Origin: Leptospira mtsangambouensis
GTDB taxonomy: Bacteria > Spirochaetota > Leptospiria > Leptospirales > Leptospiraceae
Direction: 5' to 3'
Length of the DNA: 64,000 nt
NCBI RefSeq assembly: GCF_004770475.1
Contig: NZ_RQHK01000005.1
Location: 1 to 64,000, forward strand
Part shown: positions 63,310 through 64,000 of the stretch, one piece after another
Layout of the letters: every line of letters begins with the position of its first letter
Numbering within the stretch: position 1 is the first letter of the stretch
The notes under the pieces: generated by a model
The model's database searches: none
Seen by the model: the letters and a program-made list of their open reading frames with translations, nothing else
Told to the model about the DNA's origin: nothing
Translations under genes and position numbers: made by a program

Positions 63310-64000
63310 TGTTTGATCAGTTTCAAAGACCATATCTTCTATTTTTAATCATCCCATTATTATTAGTTGCGTTTTATCAATGGAAATCCAAAAAATTTGG
63401 AGGAGTTTTACTCATCCAATCGGATAGATTCCAAAAACAAAATTCATTTTTATCTACAAAATTTAGATGCGTTCTATTAATTCTTACAGAGGTTCTATTT
63501 TATATAGCAGGAATATTTTTGGTAATTGCAGCAGCAGGGCCAGGAGAAAAATACAAACTAACACCTGATAGCACCAGTGGAATCGATATTATGATTGCCT
63601 TAGATATCTCAGGATCTATGGTAAATTCCTATGATTTTTTACCAAAAAACAGACTCACTGTTTCAAAAGAACTACTCCGAGAGTTCATTCAAAAAAGATT
63701 ATATGATCGAATCGGAATTGTGTTATTTGCGGGAGCTGCTTACCTACAATCTCCATTATCAAGCGATCGATATGCGTTGGATGAATTAATCACCGAAACA
63801 TCAGACGAAGATATCACCGAACAAGGTACTGCCGTCGGCGATGCATTGGTTCTTTCAACGTACCGATTGAAAGACTCGCAAGCAAAATCAAAAATTATCA
63901 TCTTACTCACTGATGGTGTTTCGAATACCGGAAAATTGGATCCAGAAACAGCATCCTATGCAGCCAAAGCTTTTGGGATCAAAGTTTATTCCATTGGCAT
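63309..64000 (+). CDS. batA: BatA-like VWA domain membrane protein (3' end off window)
   Basis: At least 230 residues are visible. The N-terminus has membrane segments (YLLFLIIPLLLVAFYQ and TEVLFYIAGIFLVIAAAG). A von Willebrand A domain follows with the MIDAS motif GIDIMIALDISGSM, a Thr in EQGTAVGDAL and IILLTDGVSNTG. This is the BatA aerotolerance protein of the MoxR-DUF58-Bat cluster. The rest is outside the window. Confidence 0.88.
   Translation, partial: MFDQFQRPYLLFLIIPLLLVAFYQWKSKKFGGVLLIQSDRFQKQNSFLSTKFRCVLLILTEVLFYIAGIFLVIAAAGPGEKYKLTPDSTSGIDIMIALDISGSMVNSYDFLPKNRLTVSKELLREFIQKRLYDRIGIVLFAGAAYLQSPLSSDRYALDELITETSDEDITEQGTAVGDALVLSTYRLKDSQAKSKIIILLTDGVSNTGKLDPETASYAAKAFGIKVYSIG

Overview
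The window looks like a chromosomal segment of a Leptospira species, more likely a saprophytic or environmental one than a host-adapted one. Evidence is the family content (a Leptospira-type secreted lipoprotein, a Csp-like copper protein, an aerotolerance Bat locus, a eukaryote-type UDP-glucose pyrophosphorylase), many short lipoproteins with relaxed lipoboxes, frequent TTG/GTG starts, and an AT-rich composition. The genus call is inference from remembered families, not from a search. There are no rRNA or tRNA genes, IS elements, prophage or CRISPR arrays that I can see.

Layout. 1-5.1 kb: end of a polytopic membrane protein, then an ExbB-TonB pair followed by a large papain-like protein whose catalytic Cys and His are replaced. 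5.2-12.5 kb: UDP-glucose pyrophosphorylase, a lipase-fold protein with Asn at the nucleophile position, a 13-cysteine copper-storage-like protein, a TraB-family protein, CheD, an HDOD protein and shikimate kinase. 12.9-18.9 kb: gltBD glutamate synthase. 19-28.2 kb: a coiled-coil envelope protein, then a complete cbb3 oxidase locus (ccoNOQP-GHIS plus a TauE/DsbD-like membrane protein) preceded by an FNR-type box. 28.2-31.5 kb, minus strand: a small eRF1-domain-like protein with a second box of the same type, a three-gene periplasmic sensor / ECF sigma / membrane anti-sigma cluster that parallels CnrX-CnrH-CnrY, and three small exported proteins.

31.6-39 kb: aspartate ammonia-lyase, a receiver-only response regulator, a lytic transglycosylase, a glycosyltransferase-like membrane protein, then an ethylmalonyl-CoA-mutase-type enzyme with its MeaB GTPase. 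38.7-44 kb: a tightly overlapping minus-strand operon for glycerolipid chemistry (alkyl-DHAP-synthase-like flavoprotein, TetR, lipid kinase, GlpD, thioesterase). 44-50.7 kb: HU, an NAD-kinase-like/STAS fusion, a GHKL-HDOD fusion, a stand-alone cyclic-nucleotide-binding domain and an acyltransferase. 50.7-53.7 kb: FMN reductase, a DUF1569-like protein and a parAB pair.

53.7-64 kb: mostly plus-strand genes, including a beta-barrel-like protein, a YgjP-like metalloprotease, a low-molecular-weight phosphatase, NDH-2, an alpha/beta hydrolase, a PaaI-like thioesterase, and a MORN-type lipoprotein leading into MoxR-DUF58-Bat genes that run off the end.

The signals most worth a second look are: (1) a 21-bp perfect palindrome present twice, once at the start of parA (extended there to 31 bp) and once inside parB; (2) the NAD-kinase/STAS fusion with a strong internal ribosome-binding site; (3) matching TTGAT-N4-GTCAA sites in front of the cbb3 operon and the neighbouring minus-strand gene; (4) the Cnr-like sigma cluster with an ECF-type promoter candidate; (5) a 15-bp-arm perfect hairpin inside moxR.
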